Below are positions 23,799-35,416 of a DNA stretch of 64,000 bases, one piece after another. The notes under the pieces were generated by a model. The model searched no databases and was not told where the DNA came from. It saw only the letters and a list, made by a program, of their open reading frames with translations. The stretch lies in contig JAQGEQ010000036.1 of NCBI GenBank assembly GCA_034620365.1, positions 62,001 to 126,000 of the forward strand, in the 5' to 3' direction. A program made the position numbers and the translations under genes. This DNA is from Pegea sp. RAD2-039. Lineage: Eukaryota > Chordata > Thaliacea > Salpida > Salpidae. How positions within the stretch are numbered: the stretch's first letter is position 1; each line of letters begins with the position of its first letter.

Positions 23799-26700
23799 AT
23801 GTTGATCATAAATCAGACCTTTTATGATATGAAGAATGATAGCTTTCAACATCAATTAAGTAAAGTGGAAATATTTGAAATTATATATTTGTTGTTTGTT
23901 TCAATTTCTGGAGCATTGGGAAATTTATTGATAATATTTTCTATTATTTTCGCCAAAGCGTTTAATAATCTTGGAAATATTTTTCTAATAAATCTTGCAT
24001 TTTCTGATTTATTGGTTAGTATATATATTATAGTGGTTTTATTTTTAAATAAGCATTCAATTATTATATAATCGTGTAAAGTATAATTATGGATTTGTTA
24101 TTTTAGTTTTAGTTGATAAAAGTTTGTTTAAGAAGTTTTTTTCAAATCATTTGATAATTATCTTTTTCTTACTCAATTGCATTATAAAGTATAACAATAT
24201 GTGAATAAAAGTTACGTTTTATACTCAGGTAAATCTAATTTTGTTTCCGATTGCTGTTATCAACGTGATGAGGTCTGACAATGTGTTACCTGATATTTTT
24301 TGTCGCCTTGTTGCTTATATCGGATGCGTTTCAATGTCTTGCTCTGTCTACAATCTCAGCTGGGTTGCACTAAACAGGTTTTCTTCTTTTTAGCAGCTTA
24401 GTTTATTTTTGGTAAATTTTAACTATTGAATAATTGTTTTGTCGAAATAGAAAAAACATTTTTTGTAATTGATTAAGTTGTTCGTACAAAGTTAAAATTT
24501 GTTTCCAATTTGCCTCAATTTTTTATTAGTGCTTGTTTAAAAAATTCACTCGACAAGTCTGCATAAGACTTTAATAAAATTTTGTTTAAATACGTTTGAA
24601 TCAATTGATATCAAAATTATTAGGTCGTTCGTAACGTGCGTACACGTAAACCACATGTATAAAGGTTGACGTTTCTAACCACAGTATCCGGCAATTTAAC
24701 TTAATTGTCAAGCTGGTAACCCCCTTACTTTAATGTTATGGCTCATTAAATCGCGTATGACGTCATCGTTTATTAAAAATAAGATTATACGAAGTGACTA
24801 TTGAACATGATTTTAAATTAAGTATAATTTGGTTTCCTCTTATAAATCTTTCAGTAAAATAAACCTTTGAATAAAAATATTAATGAAATATTTATATTCT
24901 GGAATATATTTTCTTCGAATTTATATTTTTTTTTATAAAACTGTTGCTTGTATATAATTCGATATTAAACTTTCGTTTTTAAAGAAATTTAAAGAATTTT
25001 TAAAGTGCATACAAAACGGTGTAAACTAAATTTTGAACAAAAATTGTATATTTCGCAGGTATTGGGCTGTGTGCAGAAGAAATGATTACGGAAAAATGTT
25101 TTCTAAAAAGAGAACAATAATTTATTGCTTGTTTGTTTGGATAACTTCGTTGATGCTATTCATACCATCTTTGTTCGTTTTAGAAAACCCGTAAGTTATT
25201 CTCACAAATATATCACCTTTGTAGAAAATTGTAATTCTAAAACATATCCTAAAAAGGATTTTGAATTCTATATTAAGAAGGTAGATTATTTGTCTTATTT
25301 TGAGACCTTATTTAGATATGATCCTGATTGGATGGTATGTCTTTGGGATACAACCGTTGAAATTCAATATTCTTTTTGTCTAGTAGTCCTTGTGATCTTA
25401 TTACCATTCCTTCTTCAATGTTTCTGCTATTGGAATATTTCAAGGTTTTTAAACTTCATTTTTGATACCAAACAATCAAGAGTAGAGTTTCTAAACGTTA
25501 TTTATCCGCAGAACTAATTTAGCTTGTCAAAAATCTACAGATGCCTAAATTTATTATTCTGCTACTGTAAAAACCTTTATTTTTATGAAACAACTATTTA
25601 TGAGTAAAGCATAACGAACACTTTTAAACGTTTATTGACTCAAATAAGTTATAAAAAATATTTTTCAGAGTTATATTAGATAAACGAAAATGGTTGGAAC
25701 AAAGCTCAGGTGTTAATATAAACCTTGCTTTGAAGTCACGAAGAATTGAATTGAATATTTTGAAAACTATGATATCTGCTCTTTCATGTTATTTGCTCTT
25801 GTGGATTCCATTCGGGGTTGTTGTTATATTAGAAGCCTTTCATGTTAAGTTATGGTTGGTAGCCAAGAAAGTAAGTAGCTAAGAATTTACTCAAATATTG
25901 TTTTTTATACTAAGAAAAATATCCTAAAAGTTTTTTAACAGTTTTGTATAATTTTTTACTTGATAAAATATTCATAATACATTTCTTTAACTGCTGTTTT
26001 TGCTTCAGTAAAAAAAAGCTGTTTCTTCTTAATAGTAAATCTTGAAGTTTATTTTATAAATTCATTCACAGCAAATTGGATAAAAACATTATTGTCCTGT
26101 CGACTTTGATCGAAATTTACAGATTTAAATTTGTTAGTTTTAAATTTAAGGATTGAATTTGTTTTTTAATTATTGTAAAAGACATTTTTGAATGAAAAAA
26201 GAAAACCCGAGCTTTTAAACCTAAAATATCTGTAGCATTCAACCTTAATTGCAAAAAGCTACAATTTTATTGATTGAATAATTTTTATTAAAATAACAAT
26301 AAATTCTATTATATAAGATTGAAAAATGTATTATTGCTAATACAAATAATTATTCTAATAGCTTAAAATTATTTTAATAGATTATGGGGTGGATGGCAAT
26401 TTCAAATTCTTCTATAAACTTTATCATCTTTGGAATATGTAATAAAACCTTTCGTAAACACTACAACACTTTTTTAAAGTACTATTTCTGTCGGTATGTC
26501 ACTTTCAAAATACTTAAATGTAGTCATATTTAGATTTGGTGATTACATACCACCGCAAATTGGTTCATGACCTTCAAATATTAAGCTTACGTTGCTTTGT
26601 AACAAATCTTAATTGACGCTTTTAAAACAATTGAAATAGTTCTGTAAAACATTGCAGGATGACTATATTTATTCCAGATACAACGTAAAAGTTACCTTAC

Positions 26701-26821
26701 TTAGATTATACAAATAAATTTTTTAACTTCATATCTTAAATAAGTAATAATGACTTATCATTTTTTCAGATGTAGCTGTTCGAACGAAACACATTTAAAT
26801 TCAAATAATAGTGCAACATGA
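23799..26821 (+). CDS. Class A GPCR, melatonin-receptor-like
   Basis: Seven-exon gene for a 330-residue rhodopsin-class receptor at the cell surface. Exons: 23799-24014, 24229-24377, 25059-25190, 25316-25444, 25669-25870, 26381-26493, 26770-26821, all GT-AG and in phase. Two N-glycosylation sites (N5, N13) precede TM1 with its GN motif (N42). TM2 has LAFSDLL (D70). TM3 ends in NRY (121-123) rather than DRY, and ECL2 has YDPDWMVC; C97 and C174 should pair. Both the NRY and the YDP-C pattern are typical of melatonin receptors and their invertebrate relatives. TM6 has LLLWIP (W254, P256) without the usual cysteine, and TM7 reads NSSINFIIF where most receptors have NPxxY. The ligand is unknown; an amine or lipid ligand is possible. 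AATAAA lies at 26999-27004. Confidence 0.88.
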
Positions 26822-29800
26822 CGGTTATAATTTTCTTTTTATACCTTAGTTTTTACACTTTTTGCTATGACAAACAAACTATTTTTTTCTTTCAAAACAA
26901 TCTTAAAAGCAATTCTTAATTATTCTCTTTGGTGTAGACTTTCTAAATTTTGATCAATTTTACTTTTTATGAAAAATTCTTTAATGCAATATAGAGATAA
27001 TAAAATCTTTTCTTAAACTTAAAATAACTTACAATGCTAATTATAGTTTAAAGGTAAATTTTCTTAAATGTTTACGATAAGGAGTTTTCATAAAGTATGA
27101 AGTATTAAATGTAAATATTAATTACTTTAATTTTTGCTTGTTTGTAAATATAAAAGTGTTTTATCCTGCATTAATGAACGTATTTTTGAAAAAGATTTCT
27201 AAAATTTATAAATAAATAAAATGATTTTTAATCAATGAAAGATTATTAAAAAAATTTTGAAATACAGAAAATCTTAAATTAATAGTGAACTAGTAAAAGG
27301 ATCGGATAAAGTATTTTTTCCATAAGAAATTGTTACGTTGCTAAAAGTTAGTTATTTTTAGTAAGTCTTTTTATATGTAATTTTATAGATAAAACTTGCA
27401 GGAAAAAACTCTCTTTTACTTTTGCTAATATAACTAATCAAAGTTTAAAAACTTAACAAAATTTAGGCTAATAATATTTAATCAGTTAGTGATAAAAGAT
27501 ATGGTAAGACCAGTTCAATTGATCCAGCCAAAATGGTACAGTTTTTAAAAACATAGAAGTATAAGATCCAACTGAATAGAAAATATCAGGAAACTTCAGT
27601 TTAAAGTTTTTTAACTTCAAACAACTTCTGTTTGACAAACTCAGAAGTTAGTACAAAACAATAAAAATGTATTACAAATTGTTCTTTCTATAGTTATAAC
27701 TCAATAGATATTATTTGTGAGAATGTGTGTTAGCGAAAGGAGCTTTTTTAAGGCACCTTCCTTCGCGGTTATTGTATTGAATAAATTTTCTTTTTGTCTT
27801 TTAAGCTTGTATAATTAACAATGTTTCTTTTTAAAGGATCACATTTAATTTTGAAAGTTACATTTTTTAGAATACTTTTACTGATTTAATAAATGTTTTG
27901 TTCTAGTTTCATATGTTAAAAAAACATATTATTTCAGCTTTCATATCCTTTGTAATAGTTCTTTAAACTTCACTTGATTATGTTTAATTAAAGATTTTTA
28001 TTGTCACAAATTTGTTTAACTTTATCAACATGGAAAACTTATTAAGTGATTAGTTTACATAAGGATTGGTGAACAACAAAGTTAGAACTTTCATAAGATG
28101 AATATATCTGGTATTGTAAGAAGAGAACGTAAGTTTCAAAAAATCTCTTTTATATCCTCTTTACACAAACAAAATTTTGTTCTTTAAACTTCAGGAATTG
28201 TTAACTCTCGTCTAATTAATCAAGTGTTTATCTAAGATTAGCAATACAACTGACTGGAGACCCAATTTTCACATGAAAGTTTTCTGAAATTTTCTGAGTA
28301 AAACAGGAAGTAAAAACCGGGAGTTTTTCAGTTTAGGAAGCTGTTAAGTACTTTCACTGATTTATCATTCCTAAAACATTCATTGAAATAGCTAATTGCT
28401 GCTATAAAGCAAATAACTCAATATTTTTTTGCAACGATACCTAGGTTTTTATATTGTTTAAAATTGAAATAATTTACGAAATAAAATAAGGGATATGCTA
28501 GTATAAATATTGTAACCAAATATATTTGTGGTTTCTAAATAAATAAAATTAGGAATTCTAAACAAGTTCTTTGAATCATGAACTCTGAATTGAGTGAATT
28601 TATAAATATCAAATAGCAAGTTGACTGATCAAAGTAATCTGAGACCATAATAACACTTTGTTTGAAAGACCAGCAGATCAAGATTATTAAGTGAGAAACT
28701 AATTTTATTCTTAAGCACAATAACAAAAAATCATTTGGATTGATATAGAATTATGTGAGGTGGATTTAAACAAAATTCGACGAAACAGGCAAGAACATTT
28801 GTTTCTTACTCTAATCTTGTATATGGTGAGCGAGAATAGTTTAAAAAAACGTTTGTAGAATCGTAAAAAATTGAAGATTTATCCTAGGTTTTTGACTATA
28901 GTTGAGAATTACTCATATAAACAATGTCAGCATTACAAAGAAATTTTTTAAACAAACATTCTTCAATTTAGCTGTAACTTTATTCGTATATCTTTTCTTG
29001 ACTTTATTATTCTTTTGTTTATTACTTTAATCAGATTTTTCTTTTGATCTAAAATTGCGAAGATCACTCAAATTAACTTTAATAAAACTACATATTTAAT
29101 GATACTTTCAATTTGTATTTTGTAATTTCTTGCAAAAAAAAAACTGTTAAGTTTTGACTTTAAATCTTTTATATCTTAATTCAAAAATCACTTTGAATTC
29201 AAGGGAGCTTCCGTTCTTGCAATTATCTTGACGGCTTAAGAATTCTTTAATTCAGCAAAAACTGTTTTTATAATACTTTGTATAAACAATAATTTACTAT
29301 TTTATCGCCAGATGAAAACATCTGACTCTGCTGATAGTCTCATTTAGTGAGGTTGGTAATGATCTCTCAAAGCGATATAACCTACACCTTAAAATTACTT
29401 CTAATTTAACGTCTATAAAAGTATTTTTCCAGGTCACTAAAAATGAATCTAAATAAAATATTTTATAAATAATATCATAGTAATTATAAATCTAAAAGTA
29501 AAACTTCTACTTAAAATCAAAACACATGACTGAAACCATTACAAAATCGTTGATTTAAATTATTAACGAAATTTATTCAATTTGAAATATTTTACAAAGT
29601 ATTAACTTTCAAATAAGCCCTGAACTTAGTTGTAAGAAAGAGCGCTGGCCAGTACAGAGATTTGTTATCTAAATCATAATTTGATAAATATATACAATTT
29701 CTTCTAAAATCACCTCTCTCTGAACTCCTGTAAGAGTTACAGCCAGATTTTTTAATTAAGGATAAAAACTTAGTAGCAAAAGGGGGTGCAATTTAATTGT

Positions 29801-29939
29801 ACCTTTTCGAAGATAATTTTAATTATTACAAATTAAAACCTGTATCATAATTTTCTTTCCACTAAAGTAGCGATCGAATCAAATATTTACAGCAGCATCA
29901 CGAGGGAACAAAGTTAGACTTGCATTGACTTTGATAATA
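26822..29939. other. Gene-free stretch after the GPCR
   Basis: AT-rich with no supported gene. It holds the GPCR polyadenylation signal (26999-27004) and one short LINE tail described separately. From about 29.9 kb the sequence passes into the left arm of the large inverted repeat. Confidence 0.45.
27690..27795 (+). mobile_element. LINE 3' tail fragment
   Basis: About 100 bases match only the last part of the 3' UTR of the LINE family in this window: GATATTATTTGTGAGAATG, then the GTGTGTTAGCGA hairpin region, AAGGCACCTTCC and an ATTGTATTGAATAAA tail. Extreme 5' truncation is usual for target-primed retrotransposition. Confidence 0.75.
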
Positions 29940-30662
29940 ATCTTCCATTCATTTAAATTTAAGTCACAAAAGTTATCTTTTCTATCGCTATAATGTAGCC
30001 ATTTCGAATCCTAGCAGTCAACTTTCCTTAAAATTATTGATGGGAATTTATTTTAAAACCTACAAACATTAGAGAAAAGAGCTAAATGCAAATATCAGAA
30101 GAGAAAAGTTAAAGAAAATATGATTTATGTAGATACCAGTTCTTGAAGTTAGATAAGCTGCAACTTAATTTCGCAGCTAATTCATAAATAACAATTTGCA
30201 GAGCTAAACTGGATTCATTTGGAAGAATATTTTAAAACTATGCTAGGGAATAATCTTTGTATAAATGTGACATTTCATATTTGACTACAAATTTCACTTA
30301 TTAAAAGCAATTTTGTAAATAAAATTTTGCTAAATCTTTTGATGAAACAGTTTGATTTATATGAAGAATTAATTTTATTATATTTGTAATAATAAAACAT
30401 TATAGAATTATTTATTTATGCAGTTCTTAGATTTTACATATAAGATTGGAAAGTTGAAGTAATTTCAGTCTGAATTGTCTAATTGAAAAGTTAGCAGCCA
30501 GTTGAATAACTCCAAATCATTTGAATTTAAGAACAAAAATATATTTAAGAGTTGGTTTCTTTGACGAATAAAACTCGAGTACAAATTGAAATAGTAGATG
30601 TAGAAACAATAATAACTGTAAGAGTATTCCTATATATTATCAACCAATCATATTTTCAAATC

Positions 30663-30770
30663 AGCTGTTCTCTTCAACTAACCAATGATGTCTTAGTTTG
30701 GAAGATTGTTTGAATGGATAGTAGAAACATCACAAGTTTCAGTCATCTCACATAAGACATCTCTGCTGAG
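30663..30770 (-). pseudogene. ACE exon 14 fossil (left arm)
   Basis: The reverse complement matches ACE exon 14 from the [12 protein letters not shown] segment to the WLVEEN segment. The middle is altered and there are in-frame stops. It is the mirror partner of 43865-43975. Confidence 0.8.
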
Positions 30771-31036
30771 TTGATGATTGTTGACAAACAATCTTTTAAT
30801 AAATGATTAACTCCCAATGAAATAAAAGTTAAAAAAGTTTGGAAATACAAATGCTGATATTAATAAACCAGTTAGTTTAGTTTGTAATAAACAAAATTAA
30901 CTTTCAGTGTATTTAAAAAAAAATTTAATGTTTGAAACCTCATTTGAGTTATATCAAAAGTGAATTGAATGAAAAAGGCTTTTACAAAATGTTTTTAAAT
31001 TTGATGATATGTTTTGATAGAAAATCCAACAATTAC

Positions 31037-31208
31037 CTAACAGGTGAGTGGAAAGTGATCCATTTAATTTGACTCTATCTCCAATAATCTGATGAAGATT
31101 GTATCAGATGTAGGCATGAATTTGAAGTTACAAATACTACATTCAAACTTCAAGTCACATTTCTTCAGCTATATTATTTATATCATACCAAAATCTTTAA
31201 TCTTCTTC
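31037..31208 (-). pseudogene. ACE exon 6 fossil (left arm)
   Basis: Reverse complement of a diverged ACE exon 6, including the end of the exon and its GTAATTGTTGG-type donor (compare 13450-13475). Coding sense is lost. Mirror partner of 43428-43605. Confidence 0.7.
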
Positions 31209-33052
31209 AAGATTAGTTCACCATGAGCAAATATCAATAATGAGTTTAGAGATGTTTTCCAAAAGCCACACAACTTGACCTTGCATATTTATAGATCTGC
31301 CATCAGTTAAGTTCTCAAGGGCCTTGGAAATTGTTGCCTTTATTAATAGTCTTATGAAGAAATCAATGCAATAAGTTTACTTTATCTTATAAACTGTAAT
31401 GAATAATAAATAAAGAATTATTGTGAAAATATACAATTTCAATCAAGTAACTATCTTCAAGCTTGTTCTATTAAATATTTAATTATTTTAAAATATTGAG
31501 TTTCTAGATTACACTAATAAAGATAAAAATTGTTTAGCCAAAATTGAAAAAAAAGATTTAACAATCATTTTATTTCTAAACTCTGGACAAAGTCACCTAG
31601 ATATCCAAGTAGATACACATTGAATTGAGTAGAGGTAAGGGTAAGTTGACAAACTTTTTGAGTATTGTAATAAATGATAAATTGTATAAAATGCTAAATA
31701 ACTATTTGTTAATGAAATTGGATTTAAAGACCTAATAAACTAACTAATTTCATTTATATAAAAAAATGTTTCTTTTATTTTTCTCATTTTTAAAAAAAGA
31801 ATAACTTACTTAAATAACTGATTATTTATATAAGTTTTAAATAAAAGACAAAATATCTTTCCTTGTCTATGACTAAAGTTTTTAAAAGTTAGGCAAGCTC
31901 ATACATAGGACATAGATACATTCATAATGAAAGATATTGTCATAATGGATAATTTACCATCTACTGGTTAGATTTATATGTAAACAATTATAATAAAAAC
32001 ATCAATAGATAAGTAATAAATATAAAAGCAAAAAACTTTAAACTTTTGAATAAAATTCTAACTAAAAATTAAATAAATTACATTATTTTTTATAAACTAT
32101 ATAAAACAATAACAATAAATTCATAAGCATCACAATATTAGGCCACTTTTATATCTTTATTCTATTAAAATCATATAACTGGAAAACTTTATTAACTAGT
32201 TGAAGAATAAATATCAAAATTATCTTTTTAAACAATATTTCAATTTTCAATAATAAAAATATTAGAGGTTGCTGATAATTAATGATTTTTTTAGTTTATT
32301 TCTTATAATTCCAGAAAAGTAAACATTAGGATAAATATATTATATACATAATATTCTGTTAACAGAATTAAATGGCCAAACATAATAGCTTAAATCTATG
32401 AGTTGTAATTAGAAAGACTTGTATTTTTTAGCTAAAACAATTTCTTTTTTTAAATATAAACAAAATTTTAATTAAATGTATAACAAATTTAACCAACAAC
32501 ATTTTGTATAACACAATAAGACAGATGAAAATAATAACACTGAAATTAAGTAAACAAATAAAAAGTACAATTTATATCAAGCTACAATATATATTAAATG
32601 ACCAAATTAACCACTAATATAAACCATTCTAAACATGTGCTAAAGGCTTTAACAACTTCACATCAAAATGTCAACAAACCACTTGGTATCAAGTAAGGCC
32701 GATTTTGGTCAATTACATAAAAGAATGAAATTAAAATAGTTAAAATGTTTAAACATTTATTATTAGAATAATATGAAGGACTCAATCTTTAAATAGTCAC
32801 TTAATAATTCTGAGAAACTTTTAATATCGTTTTTACAGAGTAAATAAGCTTTAATATGCAAGAGCATAGTAAATAAGCTTTACTAATAATGATGTTGATG
32901 AGGAAGAAGAGACAACGTCAGTGGGAAAAGTGTAGCAAAAATCATAGAAGAATATTATTGCATATAATGTTGGAACTCTTTCTCTAACTAACTACTACTT
33001 TAAACAATCTCTATTATACAGGTTTGTTAACTAGATTTTGAAAACATTGCAG

Positions 33053-33185
33053 GATCTTCATCACAAGATTATGAAGCAGAAGAAGAGATCAACTTCCAAG
33101 ACTCCTCAGCATCTAATTGCCAACTTATCTGCAAATGTATCAAATCAAATAAAATTTGATGAAAGGTTGCTCCTGAAACTTACAA
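33053..33185 (+). pseudogene. Candidate captured exon, coiled-coil type, B1
   Basis: A 133-base segment with a good acceptor before it (TTGCAG) and a GTAAGC donor after it, open in one frame (DLHHKIMKQKKRSTSKTPQH and onward). The same 133-base length is kept in the copies at 49859-49991 and 58138-58270. In this copy the preceding partner exon is absent because block A is missing here, so it cannot be expressed as in the other copies. No family recognised. Confidence 0.4.
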
Positions 33186-33321
33186 GTAAGCTTTTCAAAC
33201 TGAATATTGAATCTAATTTAAATTTGTAATTGGTCCACCTGTGTGTAGTAAGTTTGATAAGTATAATGTACAGATAATAATAGACAAGAAAAATCCACAA
33301 CATCCGGGTAGAAGGGTTTTG

Positions 33322-33558
33322 CTAGCCGCCAGGGGGTTCATGTTCCGCTGCATACCTAGTTGGTGAAGAGAGTAAAATTCCTGCTACATATGCAACAACT
33401 GGATCTTCATGAATTCTTCCCTGGATTTGTGATCTAAATAGGACAGTCCAGTCTTGTCGAATTGACACTGGAAAGACATATTTACCAATAATAAACCTAA
33501 TCTTGTTTGGTGAAGAGACAGGAGCTAGTGGTGGTTTCCGTCTGTAGATGGGATGTAT
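33322..33558 (-). other. Unassigned open frame, B1 copy
   Basis: An open frame of 78 codons plus stop on the minus strand, without its own ATG at the usual place (a stop precedes it). Its residues match the frames in copies 2 and 3: IHPIYRRKP, LAPVSSPNKIRF, GKYVFPVSIRQ, DPVVAYVAG, SSPTRYAAEHEPPGG. Function unknown. Preserved frame in three diverged copies suggests real coding origin, perhaps the last exon of a transposon or captured gene. Confidence 0.35.
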
Positions 33559-33710
33559 TCATGCCACTGAACAGTCATCACCTGCCTTAAGCTTGACAGT
33601 CCTGAGCCAAGGGTTTAAAATCATCACTCAAATCACACCCCGCATGGCGCTTTTTGGTAAAGCAGGCCCCTATTATTATTATTAAGAAAAGATTAAACTG
33701 TTAGTATAAT

Positions 33711-33782
33711 GGCGAGATGAACTAGCGGTTAAATCTATTGACTACTGATCATGCAAGCGTGGCTTCGAACCATCTCTTGTCG
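33711..33782 (+). repeat. tRNA-like segment (SINE-type head), B1
   Basis: A 72-base piece folds like a worn tRNA. GGCGAGA at the 5' end pairs with TCTTGTC at the 3' end over seven positions with two G-U pairs; a TGG/CCA T-stem encloses a CTTCGAA loop; a TGA/TCA stem encloses the loop CTACTGA with T33 in place; the D-loop has AGCGGTTA. The D-stem pairs poorly, so a working tRNA is unlikely. It lies just after a TTA microsatellite. Best read as a tRNA-derived SINE head copied along with block B. Confidence 0.5.
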
Positions 33783-35274
33783 TCGAGAAAGTATGGCACC
33801 TAGTGCTATTTAGCGCCACCTATCGGACTAAGCAGAAAATATTTTGTTAATTTGTTCTGTACTTTTCTGCCTACTTTATATCGGGGACAGGAACCTCGCT
33901 CATGTTGACTCTTTCAGTGTCTGAGCTGAAAATAAACTAAGTTGTCCCCTGACCACTTACAGGGGATTGTTTAATGAAGATGTTTTATTGTAAGTTTCCG
34001 ACCTTTCTGTGTCACAGTTAGACCAGTACCACACCTGCCGTCCTGGTCCCTACGGTAGATGAGAAATGAACAACTGAAGATCAAAAGTAAATCCGAACAC
34101 AAAATCATTCTATCTTGGGTCACAACACGGTGGTCGCAACCATTTCCCACAAGCTTAGGAAACTTGGGTCTGAGGTGAGCAGGAAACGTGGTTTTCCATC
34201 AAGTGAAAGATTCGTGAATCTGGATGTTGTTGATTAGGAAAAGGAAGATAAGATAGTAACGAAAACTAACCCGACAATAGTAGCAGTAAGCAGAGACTTA
34301 GTACTAGCAGAATCCGACAAAGTACAAACGTCTAACATCCTGAAGTGGCTGTTTGGGAAAAGAAACGATCTGGAGAGTTTGAAATGAGAACGTTTGCTCT
34401 TTTTATCGACTTCTAAGGTACCTGGACACCAAGAAGTTGGTAATCTTTGACAAAGATGGACATGACAGCTGAATTTCTAAGATAACTTAAGTTATAAAAC
34501 CGCTAAACTGGAATTGAATTCACAGATGTGTCTGTATATGTTCGGATGTCTAAACGAAGAAGACTTTTGACGATCCCTGAAGTCAATCCGCTGTGTCTTA
34601 ATTTTCTGAAAAGATCGAGAAGGAAAGAGAAGACTTCTTGTTGATTCAACTACTTGTTATTGTCCTTTTCTTGAGGTAGTAGGAAAAAGAAAACAAGAAG
34701 ATCAACATCTTGAGACACGCAGGGACTCCACAAACGAAAAGAGTGACTTTAGGTTAGCGACAAAACTCCCTACTCTGATTAGGATCCTTTTTCTGGATAT
34801 TAAGAGACTTCTGGCTGCTATAATTTAGATAACTGACCAATTAATCAGCAGATTTATTTTAGTTCTGGATTTACACTTCAAAAACACTAGTGTCATATTT
34901 TAAAGAGTAATTCTTGATTTGATTTTCAAAGTAACTACATCACAAACTAAATTAATTTTTATAATTTAACTTAAAGAGATTAAAAATGATCAATAAAAAA
35001 AGATTGATTTATATTGTCATAATTTGATTTAAAAATATTTATATCCAGTTTACTTCCTACAATTTTTATTTATATCTTTTTTCAAGTTAAGAAAACTTTG
35101 ATGTTAAATTCACTTCTGAAAAAACTCAGTTAAAAATTTGAAAATTAATTTTAGTTGAAATTCATTCTGTTTCTTGTAAATAAAACTAACTGATCTACTC
35201 ATATCACAATTTGAATCACCAATATTGTCTTTTTAAAGTTTATATTGGACTTGATTGGCTAGAAGATTCTCTTC

Positions 35275-35416
35275 CTAGAAACCAGTAAACTTCAAGGACA
35301 CATCTTCTGTAAGATGTCTGGAAGTTGTGATGTTGAGATTATCAAACAATATTTCAAACTGTTTCATGATTGGTTAGTTGATGAAAACCACTGATTAAGA
35401 AATAATGAGTTGGTAA
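35275..35416 (+). pseudogene. ACE exon 14 fossil, B1
   Basis: Matches ACE exon 14 from the region of KDILCEMTG to the terminal GW and stop: here CKMSGSCDVEIIKQYFKLFH, then DWLVDENH followed by a stop. The 3' flank continues to resemble the ACE 3' flank. No neighbouring catalytic exons are present, so it cannot give a peptidase. Confidence 0.85.

Larger units (their letters stand above)
29940..32862 (+). repeat. Left arm of large imperfect inverted repeat
   Basis: Reads as the reverse complement of 40927-44640 over its whole length, with many substitutions and indels. Clear anchors are 32620-32760 against 41040-41165, 31860-31980 against 41800-41930, and 30640-30780 against 43860-43990. It carries minus-strand fossil pieces of ACE exons 6 and 14. 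Relative to the right arm it lacks about 0.8 kb that includes ACE exons 4 and 5. Outer edge is approximate. Confidence 0.85.

Noticed and set aside
24758-24765. TGACGTCA, a full cAMP-response-type palindrome in GPCR intron 2
   Set aside because: One 8-base site is expected by chance about this often in 64 kb; no supporting context.
25125-25315. An open frame continuing upstream of GPCR exon 4
   Set aside because: The frame does not match the end of exon 3, and only the acceptor at 25314-25315 gives the right phase and the melatonin-type YDP block.
33711-33782. A working tRNA gene
   Set aside because: The D-stem hardly pairs, the T-loop starts with C, and the sequence occurs only in the duplicated blocks; a tRNA-derived repeat is more likely.
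33840-34420. A stretch in the B blocks with a TATA-like site, an AATAAA and ACTTACA-type end, reminiscent of an LTR
   Set aside because: No paired terminal repeat, primer-binding site or pol-type protein was recognised, so no LTR element is claimed.
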